Position numbers and translations under genes: made by a program. The notes beneath the pieces are model-generated. The model saw nothing but the letters and a program-made list of their open reading frames with translations. It did no database searches and was not told the origin of the DNA. A stretch of 64,000 nucleotides of DNA from an uncultured Ectothiorhodospiraceae bacterium (GTDB lineage: Bacteria; Pseudomonadota; Gammaproteobacteria; UBA6429; Thiohalophilaceae), in assembly GCA_947259575.1 (NCBI GenBank), contig CAMYMU010000068.1:1-64000 (forward strand), given 5' to 3'. Shown in pieces: positions 19,369 to 27,820 of this stretch (positions are counted from its first letter, which is position 1; each line of letters starts with the position of its first letter).

Positions 19369-20541
19369 GTGATCAATCGCACTACCATCATCGCCCTTTG
19401 TCTGGGTCTCACTGGCTACGCTCATTCCAGCGAAGATGTAGAACATCTTCATAAGGATATTGAGCAGGTAAAAAAGCAATATATTGAAGTTAAGCAACAA
19501 CTCGACGCCACCATCAGCATGCTTGAGGACAACAAAGGTGGTGCCGGTAAATCTGCCGTCCACATAGGTGGTTATGGTGAACTGCATTACAACAACCTGA
19601 GTCAGGAAAACGCTGCCGCCAGTGGCAGCGATAAAGACGAAATTGATTTTCATCGTTTTGTCCTGTTCTTTGGCTATGACTTTAGCGATACGATTCGCTT
19701 TCATTCTGAAGTCGAACTGGAACATGCGTTGGCCGACGATTCAGGCAAGGGTGAATACGAACTGGAACAGGCCTACATCGAATTTGATCTAAGCGACAAC
19801 CAGTCAGCCAAAGCTGGTTTGTTCTTAGTACCTGTCGGTATCATCAATGAAACCCATGAACCACCTACCTTTTATGGTACTGAACGTAATCCGATAGAAA
19901 ACAAGATCATTCCTGCCACCTGGTGGGAAGCCGGTGCAGCCTACACACACCGCTTTGCAAATGCATTAAGCCTGGATATTGCCGCACACTCGGGTCTAAA
20001 CACGAGCAGTGCTAGCAACTATGCCCCCCGCAGTGGTCGCCAGAAAGTTGCCAAGGCTGTCGCTAAAGATCTGGCTTATACTGCGCGCCTTAAATATACA
20101 GGTGTACCAGGCTTGGAACTTGCGGCTACCCTGCAGCACCAGGCTAATATCACCCAAAGCACCGATGCCACCGCTGGCTCAGCTAACTTGATTGAGGCAC
20201 ATGCCGTATGGCAAAAAGGTCCATTTAACCTGCGTGCCTTATATGCGACCTGGGATCTGGACGGTTCTGGACCTGCAGCTGTTGGCGCCGATGAGCAAAC
20301 TGGTTGGTATGTTGAGCCCAGCTTCCGTATTAATGAAAAATGGGGTTTGTTTGCACGCTACAATCAATGGGATAATCAAGCCGGTGATGCCACTGACTCC
20401 GAGTTCTCCCAAGTCGATGTAGGCTTTAACTACTGGCCACATGAAGACGTCGTCCTGAAATTCGATTACCAGGACCAGGATGCACCTGGCACTGAGAATG
20501 AGTACGATGGAATTAACTTAGCTGTAGGTTATCAATTTTAA
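19369..20541 (+). CDS. Outer-membrane porin (OprO/P-like)
   Basis: A 390-aa protein starting at GTG 19369 behind AGGAGGTC-like sequence (GGAGGTCATC). It has a short signal peptide, an N-terminal coiled coil (EHLHKDIEQVKKQY) typical of trimeric porins, and amphipathic beta-strands ending in VGYQF, whose terminal Phe is the usual outer-membrane signature. First gene of the Fur-box operon, so probably an iron- or anion-related uptake channel. Substrate unknown. Confidence 0.8.
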   Translation: MINRTTIIALCLGLTGYAHSSEDVEHLHKDIEQVKKQYIEVKQQLDATISMLEDNKGGAGKSAVHIGGYGELHYNNLSQENAAASGSDKDEIDFHRFVLFFGYDFSDTIRFHSEVELEHALADDSGKGEYELEQAYIEFDLSDNQSAKAGLFLVPVGIINETHEPPTFYGTERNPIENKIIPATWWEAGAAYTHRFANALSLDIAAHSGLNTSSASNYAPRSGRQKVAKAVAKDLAYTARLKYTGVPGLELAATLQHQANITQSTDATAGSANLIEAHAVWQKGPFNLRALYATWDLDGSGPAAVGADEQTGWYVEPSFRINEKWGLFARYNQWDNQAGDATDSEFSQVDVGFNYWPHEDVVLKFDYQDQDAPGTENEYDGINLAVGYQF

Positions 20542-20549
20542 TAACAAAG

Positions 20550-21071
20550 ATGTTTAAATATATATTTGTATTAATTTTATTATCAAGTACATCAGTTCTA
20601 CAGGCACGGGGTGTTTATCAACACCCCGATGCTTTTTTGGATGATGTATTTAACGGTGAGGTTCCCAAACCTAAATTCGTCTGGTTCACAGGTGAAACTG
20701 GTAAAAAAGCAACCTCCATTCTCAAACATAAACCAGCTAGTCTTCGCACGCGTTACTGGTCAAAAGGAAAACGTAGCGCCTGGATACTTGAGGAAATAGG
20801 CAAGGAGAAGTTCATTACGACCGGTATTGTGATCAACGACAACCAAATAGAAAAAGTAAAAGTACTCATTTTTAGAGAAAGTCGTGGCTGGGAAATAAAA
20901 CGAAACGAGTTCACGCAACAATTTACTAATGCCACCTTAACTAGTGAAGGAAATTTATCTAAACGTATTGATGGCATATCCGGCGCAACACTATCAGTTA
21001 AGGCAGTAACTCGTTTGTCGCATTTAGCATTATATTTGCATTCAATAGTCGTTAAATCTGATGGCAACTAA
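20550..21071 (+). CDS. FMN-binding domain protein
   Basis: A 173-aa secreted protein with a signal peptide (residues 1-20) and a C-terminal FMN-binding domain. The motif DGISGATLS is the covalent flavinylation signature, in which the Thr receives FMN from ApbE. It probably shuttles electrons in the periplasm. It overlaps the PepSY gene by 11 bases, so the two are translationally linked. Confidence 0.8.
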   Translation: MFKYIFVLILLSSTSVLQARGVYQHPDAFLDDVFNGEVPKPKFVWFTGETGKKATSILKHKPASLRTRYWSKGKRSAWILEEIGKEKFITTGIVINDNQIEKVKVLIFRESRGWEIKRNEFTQQFTNATLTSEGNLSKRIDGISGATLSVKAVTRLSHLALYLHSIVVKSDGN

Positions 21072-21801
21072 ACCAAAAAAAATACCCATGCGCTTTCTTT
21101 TATGGTGGCATCGTCATATTGGTTTGACTGTGGCTATAGTCGCAATTCATTTATCCATCACCGGGATTTTATTAAACCACACGAGTGACATAGGCCTGGA
21201 CAAGGCTTATATCAACATCTCAACCGTTTTGAACTTGTACGACATTAAACTACCTGAGCAACTACCGGGTTATAAAATCGAAAATAATTGGTTGTCGCAC
21301 TGGAATGATGTAATTTATTTTAACGATCAGGTTATTGCCAACAGTATGCAGCCATTACGTGGTGCTGTTATTACTGCTCACTTTTATGCACTAGCAACCT
21401 CCGAGGAAATTTGGTTACTCACTATTGATGGTGAAATAATTGAAAAACTCAGTGCACCAGGAGAAAAACTCGGTGATATTATATCAATTGGTACTCAAGA
21501 CAATAATGTCACCATTAATACCGAGCAAGGCGTGTTCAAGGCAGACAATGACTTGATAGCCTGGCAACCAGTTGAAGCCGACAGTATCAATTGGTCAAAA
21601 CAGGCATATGTACCAAAAGAGCTGACAGAGCTATTATTTGCAGAAGGTCATAGTATTAGCTGGGAGCGGCTATTACTGGATTTGCATAGCGGTCGTATTG
21701 CTACCCGAGCAGGTACACTTCTAGTGGATCTGGCAGGTGTCGCGCTTTTGCTGCTCGCCATTACTGGTTTTACAATTTGGTTTAAACGCAGAAAAAAATA
21801 A
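21061..21801 (+). CDS. PepSY-associated transmembrane protein
   Basis: A 246-aa protein with an N-terminal helix (WWHRHIGLTVAIVAIHLSITGILLNH) and a C-terminal helix (TLLVDLAGVALLLLAITGFTIWF) flanking a periplasmic domain. The LWWHRHIGL and LDLHSGR segments are typical of PepSY membrane proteins, which often bind haem b and pass electrons across the membrane. Together with the flavinylated neighbour it resembles a ferric reductase or trans-membrane electron conduit. Confidence 0.75.
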   Translation: MATKPKKIPMRFLLWWHRHIGLTVAIVAIHLSITGILLNHTSDIGLDKAYINISTVLNLYDIKLPEQLPGYKIENNWLSHWNDVIYFNDQVIANSMQPLRGAVITAHFYALATSEEIWLLTIDGEIIEKLSAPGEKLGDIISIGTQDNNVTINTEQGVFKADNDLIAWQPVEADSINWSKQAYVPKELTELLFAEGHSISWERLLLDLHSGRIATRAGTLLVDLAGVALLLLAITGFTIWFKRRKK

Positions 21802-21832
21802 CCAGAATTAATTAAGCTTTTAAGGAACACTT

Positions 21833-23473
21833 ATGAAAATAACGTCTCACCTAATGGGCATTGCCATTATCCTTGGATTAGTTAGTAATGTTTCCTGCAC
21901 TGTGGATACAAATGAAAAAGCCGATGTAACAGATGCCGACTCAGCAGAGATCGCTATTGGTGAGCGCCTTTTTCTAGAGACCAGGTTTGCTCAGGCCTAC
22001 TACGCCAATCCCGGTCAGGAAGATCCCGCCCTGCGCTTTACCCCAACTATGGACCAACCACTGCGCGGACCCTTTGCAGGCAAGACCATGAACTGCCGCG
22101 CCTGCCACATGGTGGATGAACACCTGGAAGAGACAGGCATGCGCACCTATGCCGATTTCACTCACAACAGCCTCGTCCCTGATCGCAAAGACGGTAATCA
22201 CCTCACTCCACGCAACTCAATGTCGTTGGTTAACATCAGCGTTGCCAGCAAGCATGGCATACTGTTTCACTTTGATGGTCAATTCAACAGCATGGAAGAC
22301 CTGGTAAGAGCCACCTTAAGTGGCCGAAACTATGGCTGGCTGGCCGATGAATCCGAGCAGGCGATTAAGCATATCGCCAATATCATTCGCAGCGATGAGG
22401 GTAACAATGACTTAGGCAAAGAATTTGGTGGTAGCTACCAACGCGTTTTAACTGGCAGCGCAAAAGATATTCCCGCAGAATTTCGTCTGCCAGAAGAGTA
22501 TCGTCTGGATGTTGCCAAGGCTAGCGACCAACAGATCTTTGATGCTGTAGCGAACCTCATTACAGCCTATGTGAATGATCTTAATTTTGCGACAGACGAA
22601 AACGGTAACTACATCGGTAGCCCCTATGATGCTTTTTTAGCACTCAATGACCTACCTCAACAAGCTATAAAAGATGAGTCGCCAAAAAACTATGCCCAAC
22701 GTTTATTAACCGCAGTAAATAAACTTGAATCTCCAAAGTTTGTTACAGCCAAAGATGGGGAATTTAAATACCACAAACAAGCTTTTACCTTCGGTGATCA
22801 GGAGCTGAAAGGATTAAAGTTGTTTTTGACTCCTGGAAATAAAGGTGACAGTAACCATAATGTTCGCGGTGGAAATTGTGTGAGCTGTCATGCTGCACCG
22901 CATTTTTCAGACTTTAGCTTCCACAATACCGGCTTGTCACAAATTCGCTATGATGAGCTACATGGTACGGGTGAATTTGCAAAACTGAAAATTCCCGATT
23001 TAAAAACTCGCAGCGAAAACTATAATCAATATTTACCCGCGACAGCAAAACACCCGAAAGCCACGGGTCCGTTTCGTTCACTCGTCAACCTGGATAAACC
23101 TGGCTACGTTGATTTAGGTTTATGGAATGTCTTTGCTAACCCTGACATGCCGGCGCCTCAGGCCAAGCTAAGCAAGATTCTTTGTGAACAAGCTGCCAAC
23201 AAAACTTGTTCCGCATCTAACTTACTTCCCATGACGCTTGCTGCATTCAAAACACCGGTACTACGCGATCTGGGGCACTCTAATCCTTATATGCATGCCG
23301 GCCAGTTTAATACATTAAATGAGACAGTTGCCTTTTATGTTACCAGCAGCGCTCTTGCAAAGCAGGGGCAATTGCGCAATGCCGACCCAGCGTTACACTC
23401 AATCAATATTACCGGAGATGACGTCTTGCCACTTGTCGCCTTTCTCAAGGCACTCAACGAAGACTACGACTAG
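21833..23473 (+). CDS. Dihaem cytochrome c peroxidase-like lipoprotein
   Basis: A 546-aa protein with a lipoprotein signal (VSNVSC near residue 21) and two haem c motifs, CRACH (about residue 87) and CVSCH (about residue 349). The layout follows the CcpA/MauG superfamily, but the protein is longer than classical bacterial peroxidases (about 340 aa). Last gene of the Fur-box operon. It may oxidise a substrate such as Fe(II) or detoxify peroxide; the precise role is unknown. Confidence 0.82.
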   Translation: MKITSHLMGIAIILGLVSNVSCTVDTNEKADVTDADSAEIAIGERLFLETRFAQAYYANPGQEDPALRFTPTMDQPLRGPFAGKTMNCRACHMVDEHLEETGMRTYADFTHNSLVPDRKDGNHLTPRNSMSLVNISVASKHGILFHFDGQFNSMEDLVRATLSGRNYGWLADESEQAIKHIANIIRSDEGNNDLGKEFGGSYQRVLTGSAKDIPAEFRLPEEYRLDVAKASDQQIFDAVANLITAYVNDLNFATDENGNYIGSPYDAFLALNDLPQQAIKDESPKNYAQRLLTAVNKLESPKFVTAKDGEFKYHKQAFTFGDQELKGLKLFLTPGNKGDSNHNVRGGNCVSCHAAPHFSDFSFHNTGLSQIRYDELHGTGEFAKLKIPDLKTRSENYNQYLPATAKHPKATGPFRSLVNLDKPGYVDLGLWNVFANPDMPAPQAKLSKILCEQAANKTCSASNLLPMTLAAFKTPVLRDLGHSNPYMHAGQFNTLNETVAFYVTSSALAKQGQLRNADPALHSINITGDDVLPLVAFLKALNEDYD

Positions 23474-23500
23474 ACAACTAAATTTGTGTAAATAAAGAAA

Positions 23501-24322
23501 CTAATCGTGTTCCGGCCAGGCAACGGCCTCAACGGTTTCCTGATAGGCATGCCAGGTGGCATGTCCGATCAAAGGCAGCAAGACAATGAGCCCAATGAAT
23601 GCCGTCAATATGCCAATGATAACGCACGATAGAATAATGATGGCCCACACCAACATCGCCTTCTTGTTGCGTAACACCGCATTTACACTGGTTATAATCG
23701 CTGTGATCATATCTACTTTCTTATCCATGATCATTGGCAATGAAAAGGCCGCCGCACTGAAGATGATAGTTGCGAAAATTGCACCCACTGCCGAACCAAT
23801 GCCGAGGAAGACCACCATGTCCTCCCATTTTGGCTGTGCTTCAACGGGAAAGAATACATGTAACATCGCGGCCGCCCTGGCCCAGATAAGAAAAACTACA
23901 AGTAAAATTGCAGCAAAGATCATTTCATTACTTAAGTGACGAGTCCCCTCACGCAGGCAATATCCCAGACGCGGCGGAAGATTATTCTGCAGCTGACAGC
24001 TAATAGAATAGAGGCCAATCGCCAACACAGGCCCCATCAGAATAAAACCTGATAACATTGCAGCAAGCAGGTAAACATCCCCTATCTGATAACTAATAAT
24101 GCTAATCAGGTAACTAATAGCGAACATCACCGCGCCATAAGTTAAGCTTTGCTTAGGGGCGCGTTTAATATCCTGCCAACCCAGTTTTAACCAGTTAAAT
24201 GCAGCAAAGGTATCGAGTATCTTGCAGGGCGCAACAAAAGGGAGCTCATTAGGATTAAGAGGTTCGTGGTTGTCCGGGTTCTCAGTTCCATTCCCCGATT
24301 CATGCTCAGTATGAGTATTCAC
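23501..24322 (-). CDS. DUF2189 family membrane protein
   Basis: A 273-aa protein with about six hydrophobic segments. The motif FAAFNWLKLGWQDIKRAPKQSLTYG followed by repeated helices is characteristic of DUF2189 proteins, whose function is not known. Monocistronic, convergent with the peroxidase operon. Confidence 0.75.
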   Translation of the reverse strand: MNTHTEHESGNGTENPDNHEPLNPNELPFVAPCKILDTFAAFNWLKLGWQDIKRAPKQSLTYGAVMFAISYLISIISYQIGDVYLLAAMLSGFILMGPVLAIGLYSISCQLQNNLPPRLGYCLREGTRHLSNEMIFAAILLVVFLIWARAAAMLHVFFPVEAQPKWEDMVVFLGIGSAVGAIFATIIFSAAAFSLPMIMDKKVDMITAIITSVNAVLRNKKAMLVWAIIILSCVIIGILTAFIGLIVLLPLIGHATWHAYQETVEAVAWPEHD

Positions 24323-24464
24323 AGTCTCCCTCCTACATATTTTATTATGGCTTAAGTATAAACAATGAAATTGATACTAACTATGTTTGCCTAAGTAATA
24401 ACCATGAAAATAATAACTAAGCAATTCCCTCAATTATTGAGTCAATAACCTTAGCTTTAAAATT

Positions 24465-24499
24465 AAAAAAGCCCGCACCATGTTAAGTAGTGCAGGCTC
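24465..24499 (-). terminator. Rho-independent terminator of the VWA operon
   Basis: On the minus strand a 9-bp stem (AGCCTGCAC/GTGCGGGCT, one G-T pair) is followed by TTTTTT. It lies just after the stop of the VWA gene at 24524. Confidence 0.8.
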
Positions 24500-24523
24500 T
24501 AGAGTAGGTGTGTATTCACTCGT

Positions 24524-25762
24524 TTAATACGTTATAGACTCACCCGTATAATTCAGACCTTTATCCTTTGCCTGATCGCGAAGCGCACCCACTAATTGAT
24601 CATCAAGAGAGTCTGCAGTGCTTTCCCGCTCCTCCATCTGCTGACGAATATAAGCTGAGCGTTTCTTGGCTGTCTCCTTCATTTTAGCTTCCAGTTCGGC
24701 GCGTTTCTTCGCGGTAGCCTCAATTAATCTTTGCTGTTCGACCACGGGCATCTCGCGTATGGCTTCAGGCAGATTTTCTGTCGGTACTGTTGCTAAATCC
24801 GCCCGCCCTGAGGCTACGTCCTCTACCAAATCACCGTCTCCAATCTGATTTTTCTTGCCACTCTTAGATGCATTGAACATACCGCGTCGTGCACGCGACT
24901 CAACCGAAGCACTCTCATGAAGTTTATCCGTCGCCTCCTGTTTCCTCTTTTTTTCCTTTCTTTTAGCCTCACTACCATAATACATACGAGTACGATCCAT
25001 TTCCGATGACAATGTTGCTAACTCTTCATCATAAGGTGTGCTCACCGCAACGGCATTGCCATCCTGTGCAACATTAAAAAAGCGCCCATGACCTAACGAT
25101 GCCATGGTCTGCCATTTCGATAAGGTGCTACGATCATTACCACACTGGATGGTGTTCACCAGTATGCCTTTATCAACCGCGGCTTGAATGGATACCGGGT
25201 ATTTAACATCATCCTGATAATCCATATGTGGCGGTGCATCCCCGACCAGGAAGATGACCTGGAATGCATCGTTATCCTGACTCCAGGATATTTTATGCAC
25301 CGCGTCATGTAATGCCTGGTTAACGCTCTCAGGACCATCGCCACCACCATTGGCGCTAAAATCCATTAATTGTGCATAAACACTATCCAGGTCACTGGAT
25401 AGATCAATCACTTTAGTGATGTACTCATCACCTCGATCACGAAAGGCAACTAAACCAATTCTAATTTCCGGTGCCTGATCGGCCTGTGCCATGTTAGTTG
25501 CAATCGACCAAATTTTTTCCTTTGCTGCATGGATTAGGCCACCCATACTACCGGTCGTATCCAGTGCGAAGACCAGTTCGATCTTTTTTGCCTGGCTTTG
25601 CTTAATAGGGTCGGACTGACCTGGATCAATCTGGATCGGAGGTGTCCCCCCTGTTATCGCGTTACCTTTTTGATAAATAGGATAAAGTGCAATAACACCC
25701 GCGGTCACTACAAAAAGTGATATCGCTAGTACTTTTGATTTCATTGAATGACGTGCTGACAT
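24524..25762 (-). CDS. Membrane-anchored VWA domain protein
   Basis: A 412-aa protein with an N-terminal anchor (about residues 8-27) and a von Willebrand A domain (about 58-255) carrying the metal-binding MIDAS motif DTTGSMGG. The C-terminal 150 residues are strongly charged and probably helical or disordered. It is encoded with a membrane protein and a PspA-like protein (26367-26903), opposite a two-component system. Such combinations suggest an envelope-stress complex; the exact role is unknown. Confidence 0.75.
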   Translation of the reverse strand: MSARHSMKSKVLAISLFVVTAGVIALYPIYQKGNAITGGTPPIQIDPGQSDPIKQSQAKKIELVFALDTTGSMGGLIHAAKEKIWSIATNMAQADQAPEIRIGLVAFRDRGDEYITKVIDLSSDLDSVYAQLMDFSANGGGDGPESVNQALHDAVHKISWSQDNDAFQVIFLVGDAPPHMDYQDDVKYPVSIQAAVDKGILVNTIQCGNDRSTLSKWQTMASLGHGRFFNVAQDGNAVAVSTPYDEELATLSSEMDRTRMYYGSEAKRKEKKRKQEATDKLHESASVESRARRGMFNASKSGKKNQIGDGDLVEDVASGRADLATVPTENLPEAIREMPVVEQQRLIEATAKKRAELEAKMKETAKKRSAYIRQQMEERESTADSLDDQLVGALRDQAKDKGLNYTGESITY

Positions 25763-25785
25763 GGGAAACTCCTCCTGTTAAATTC

Positions 25786-26370
25786 TTAGCGTTGGGTTGT
25801 TAATTGGCGAAGTGCTACTTTTGCCGAGTGATATGCATTTTCAAAAGTGTCATCCGTTAACGGCTTATCAGTACCTGCTTGCTTACCAGACTTTTGCAAT
25901 GCAGATTTAAGATCTACAGGCAATACAACAAATAGCGCTTGTACCAGGAAGAAACACCAGACGCTCAAAAACAAACTATTGGTATACATCAAGGTCCAAA
26001 TAGCCGCGGCGATAGCGAAAAGACTCAGTCCCAGATCTATAAGTGCGATGGTCAGACTTGTATAGTAATAAAGCGCGCGAACCAGCCAGATCAATCCAAC
26101 ATGTATAAATAAGGTAATAAGGGTGCTTGGTGAAAACAATCCAGTTGCAATAGTCACGATACTCCAGACGGCAAGAACAATCAGCCTGCCCGTCTTTTCC
26201 TGACTGCGGACTAACAAGTAACAGACGTAAGCAAAACTGACTCCTGCGATCATGATATGCAGCAACCAGCGTGTGGGAAAAAAGGTAGATAACACTGTGA
26301 AAGCAATCGTCACTACCAGACTGGCCAACACCGCAACGATAATGCCTTCGGAGAATGTAGGTCGTTTCAT
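25786..26370 (-). CDS. Hypothetical six-helix membrane protein
   Basis: A 194-aa protein with about six predicted membrane segments and a short hydrophilic tail. I do not recognise the family. Its start overlaps the end of the PspA-like gene by 4 bases and it is followed by the VWA gene, so it is probably the membrane partner in that operon. Confidence 0.6.
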   Translation of the reverse strand: MKRPTFSEGIIVAVLASLVVTIAFTVLSTFFPTRWLLHIMIAGVSFAYVCYLLVRSQEKTGRLIVLAVWSIVTIATGLFSPSTLITLFIHVGLIWLVRALYYYTSLTIALIDLGLSLFAIAAAIWTLMYTNSLFLSVWCFFLVQALFVVLPVDLKSALQKSGKQAGTDKPLTDDTFENAYHSAKVALRQLTTQR

Positions 26371-26903
26371 GATGATGTCCTCGCCTGTTTTTCTTTTAAC
26401 AGTGCAACTTCAATGTCATCATCAGAAATAGTCACGTCCACATCACAAACACTTGCCTGTTGCATGCTATTGCTTTTGTCCTCTTCGAGGATCTCCAGCT
26501 TTTGCTGCATTGCACTTAAACGTCCTCGATTGTTTTCGAGGCGTCCAGCCAGACCAGCCACTTCTTTTTCCAGTGTATCTGACTTCACTCGTAGGCGTTT
26601 GGCACGTTGCTGACATTCGAGCTTACGTTTAATCACAGAACGAGCCAGCTTTTCATTATCGGAATCAAGACACAGCTCGATTTCCTTTTGCAGTTCATTG
26701 AGAGTCTTCTCGATTTCCTCTTCTAGAATCGGGATCTGCTCCAATTCATGTGCAAGAATTTTCAAATTGCGCTCATCCTGAACAACGTCATCTTCCATTT
26801 CACGTACCGCCTGCTTAAGCAAGATGGTAGGTTCTTCTATGCGATCGAGAACCGCATGCAAATCAGCCCTGAAGAGCCTGGAAAACCGGTTAATTAGTGC
26901 CAT
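26367..26903 (-). CDS. PspA/IM30-like coiled-coil protein
   Basis: A 178-aa all-helical protein. The N-terminus (FSRLFRADLHAVLDRIEEPTILLKQAVREME) has the PspA/Vipp1 pattern, followed by long heptad coiled coils. Members of this ESCRT-III-related family bind stressed membranes. It is shorter than E. coli PspA (222 aa). First gene of an operon with the membrane protein and the VWA protein, divergent from the two-component system. Confidence 0.78.
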   Translation of the reverse strand: MALINRFSRLFRADLHAVLDRIEEPTILLKQAVREMEDDVVQDERNLKILAHELEQIPILEEEIEKTLNELQKEIELCLDSDNEKLARSVIKRKLECQQRAKRLRVKSDTLEKEVAGLAGRLENNRGRLSAMQQKLEILEEDKSNSMQQASVCDVDVTISDDDIEVALLKEKQARTSS

Positions 26904-27085
26904 TTTTGTATCTCCTTTTTCAGAATATTCTCAGCAAAATTTATTGTCTGAAAAGGAGTTTAGGCGTGGCGACGGGGAAATTTTAGACAGTTGAGCGTAA
27001 AAGCTTATAGCCGGTATTTACAAAAGTTTTACATGCCAAATCGTCAATTACTGTTATTCTATATGTAATATTAAGTGAGACTATT

Positions 27086-27796
27086 ATGAATAGAAAATTA
27101 CGCATTCTAGTTGTAGAGGACGAAGCCGCAATTCGAACAGGCTTGATAGATGTGCTTGTCTACCATGGCTACGATACTGATTTTTCTGAGGAAGGCATTG
27201 ATGGTCTCAAAAAGGCGCAGTCAGGGCAATATGATCTGATCCTATTGGATGTCATGCTGCCCGGTATGGATGGCTTTGAGATTTGTAATCGAGTTCGTGA
27301 GAATGACCGTGAACAACCCATTATCATGTTAACCGCGAAAACCAGCGATGAAGATATTATCCAGGGCCTGTCGCTGGGCGCGGATGATTATGTGGCAAAA
27401 CCCTTTTCAGTTGCACAACTCGTGTTACGCATCCAGGCCGTGTTACGACGTGCTAAGGTTGCCGCTGAACAGGAAAACCAAATACAGCTTGATAATGACA
27501 CCTTCGTCGACACCAGAAACCTGTCTGGTAAACGTAAAAATACTGAGCTGTCCTTTACCCGTCGCGAAATAGAAATCCTGCAATATCTTAAGACCCATGA
27601 AGAGCGGCCAGTTCCACGTGAAGAGCTGCTCACCAAGATCTGGGGCTATGCCAAGGACCTCGACATTGAAACCCGTACCGTGGATATTCATATTGCTAAA
27701 CTAAGACGCAAGATCGAACACGAATCATCAAGTCCAAACTTTCTTGTGACCGTGCGTGGCGCGGGTTACCGGTTGATGACTCAAGCCAGTGCTTAA
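27086..27796 (+). CDS. OmpR/PhoB-family response regulator
   Basis: A 236-aa DNA-binding regulator with an N-terminal receiver (phospho-acceptor in LILLDVMLPGMDG, then MLTAK and YVAKPF) and a C-terminal winged helix (EIEILQYLKTH ... RTVDIHIAKLRRKIE ... VRGAGYRL). It is 24 bases upstream of its probable kinase partner. It may control the divergent PspA operon from the shared intergenic region 26904-27085. Confidence 0.9.
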   Translation: MNRKLRILVVEDEAAIRTGLIDVLVYHGYDTDFSEEGIDGLKKAQSGQYDLILLDVMLPGMDGFEICNRVRENDREQPIIMLTAKTSDEDIIQGLSLGADDYVAKPFSVAQLVLRIQAVLRRAKVAAEQENQIQLDNDTFVDTRNLSGKRKNTELSFTRREIEILQYLKTHEERPVPREELLTKIWGYAKDLDIETRTVDIHIAKLRRKIEHESSSPNFLVTVRGAGYRLMTQASA

Positions 27797-27820
27797 ATTA
27801 AGCTAGCCCAATATATTTAT

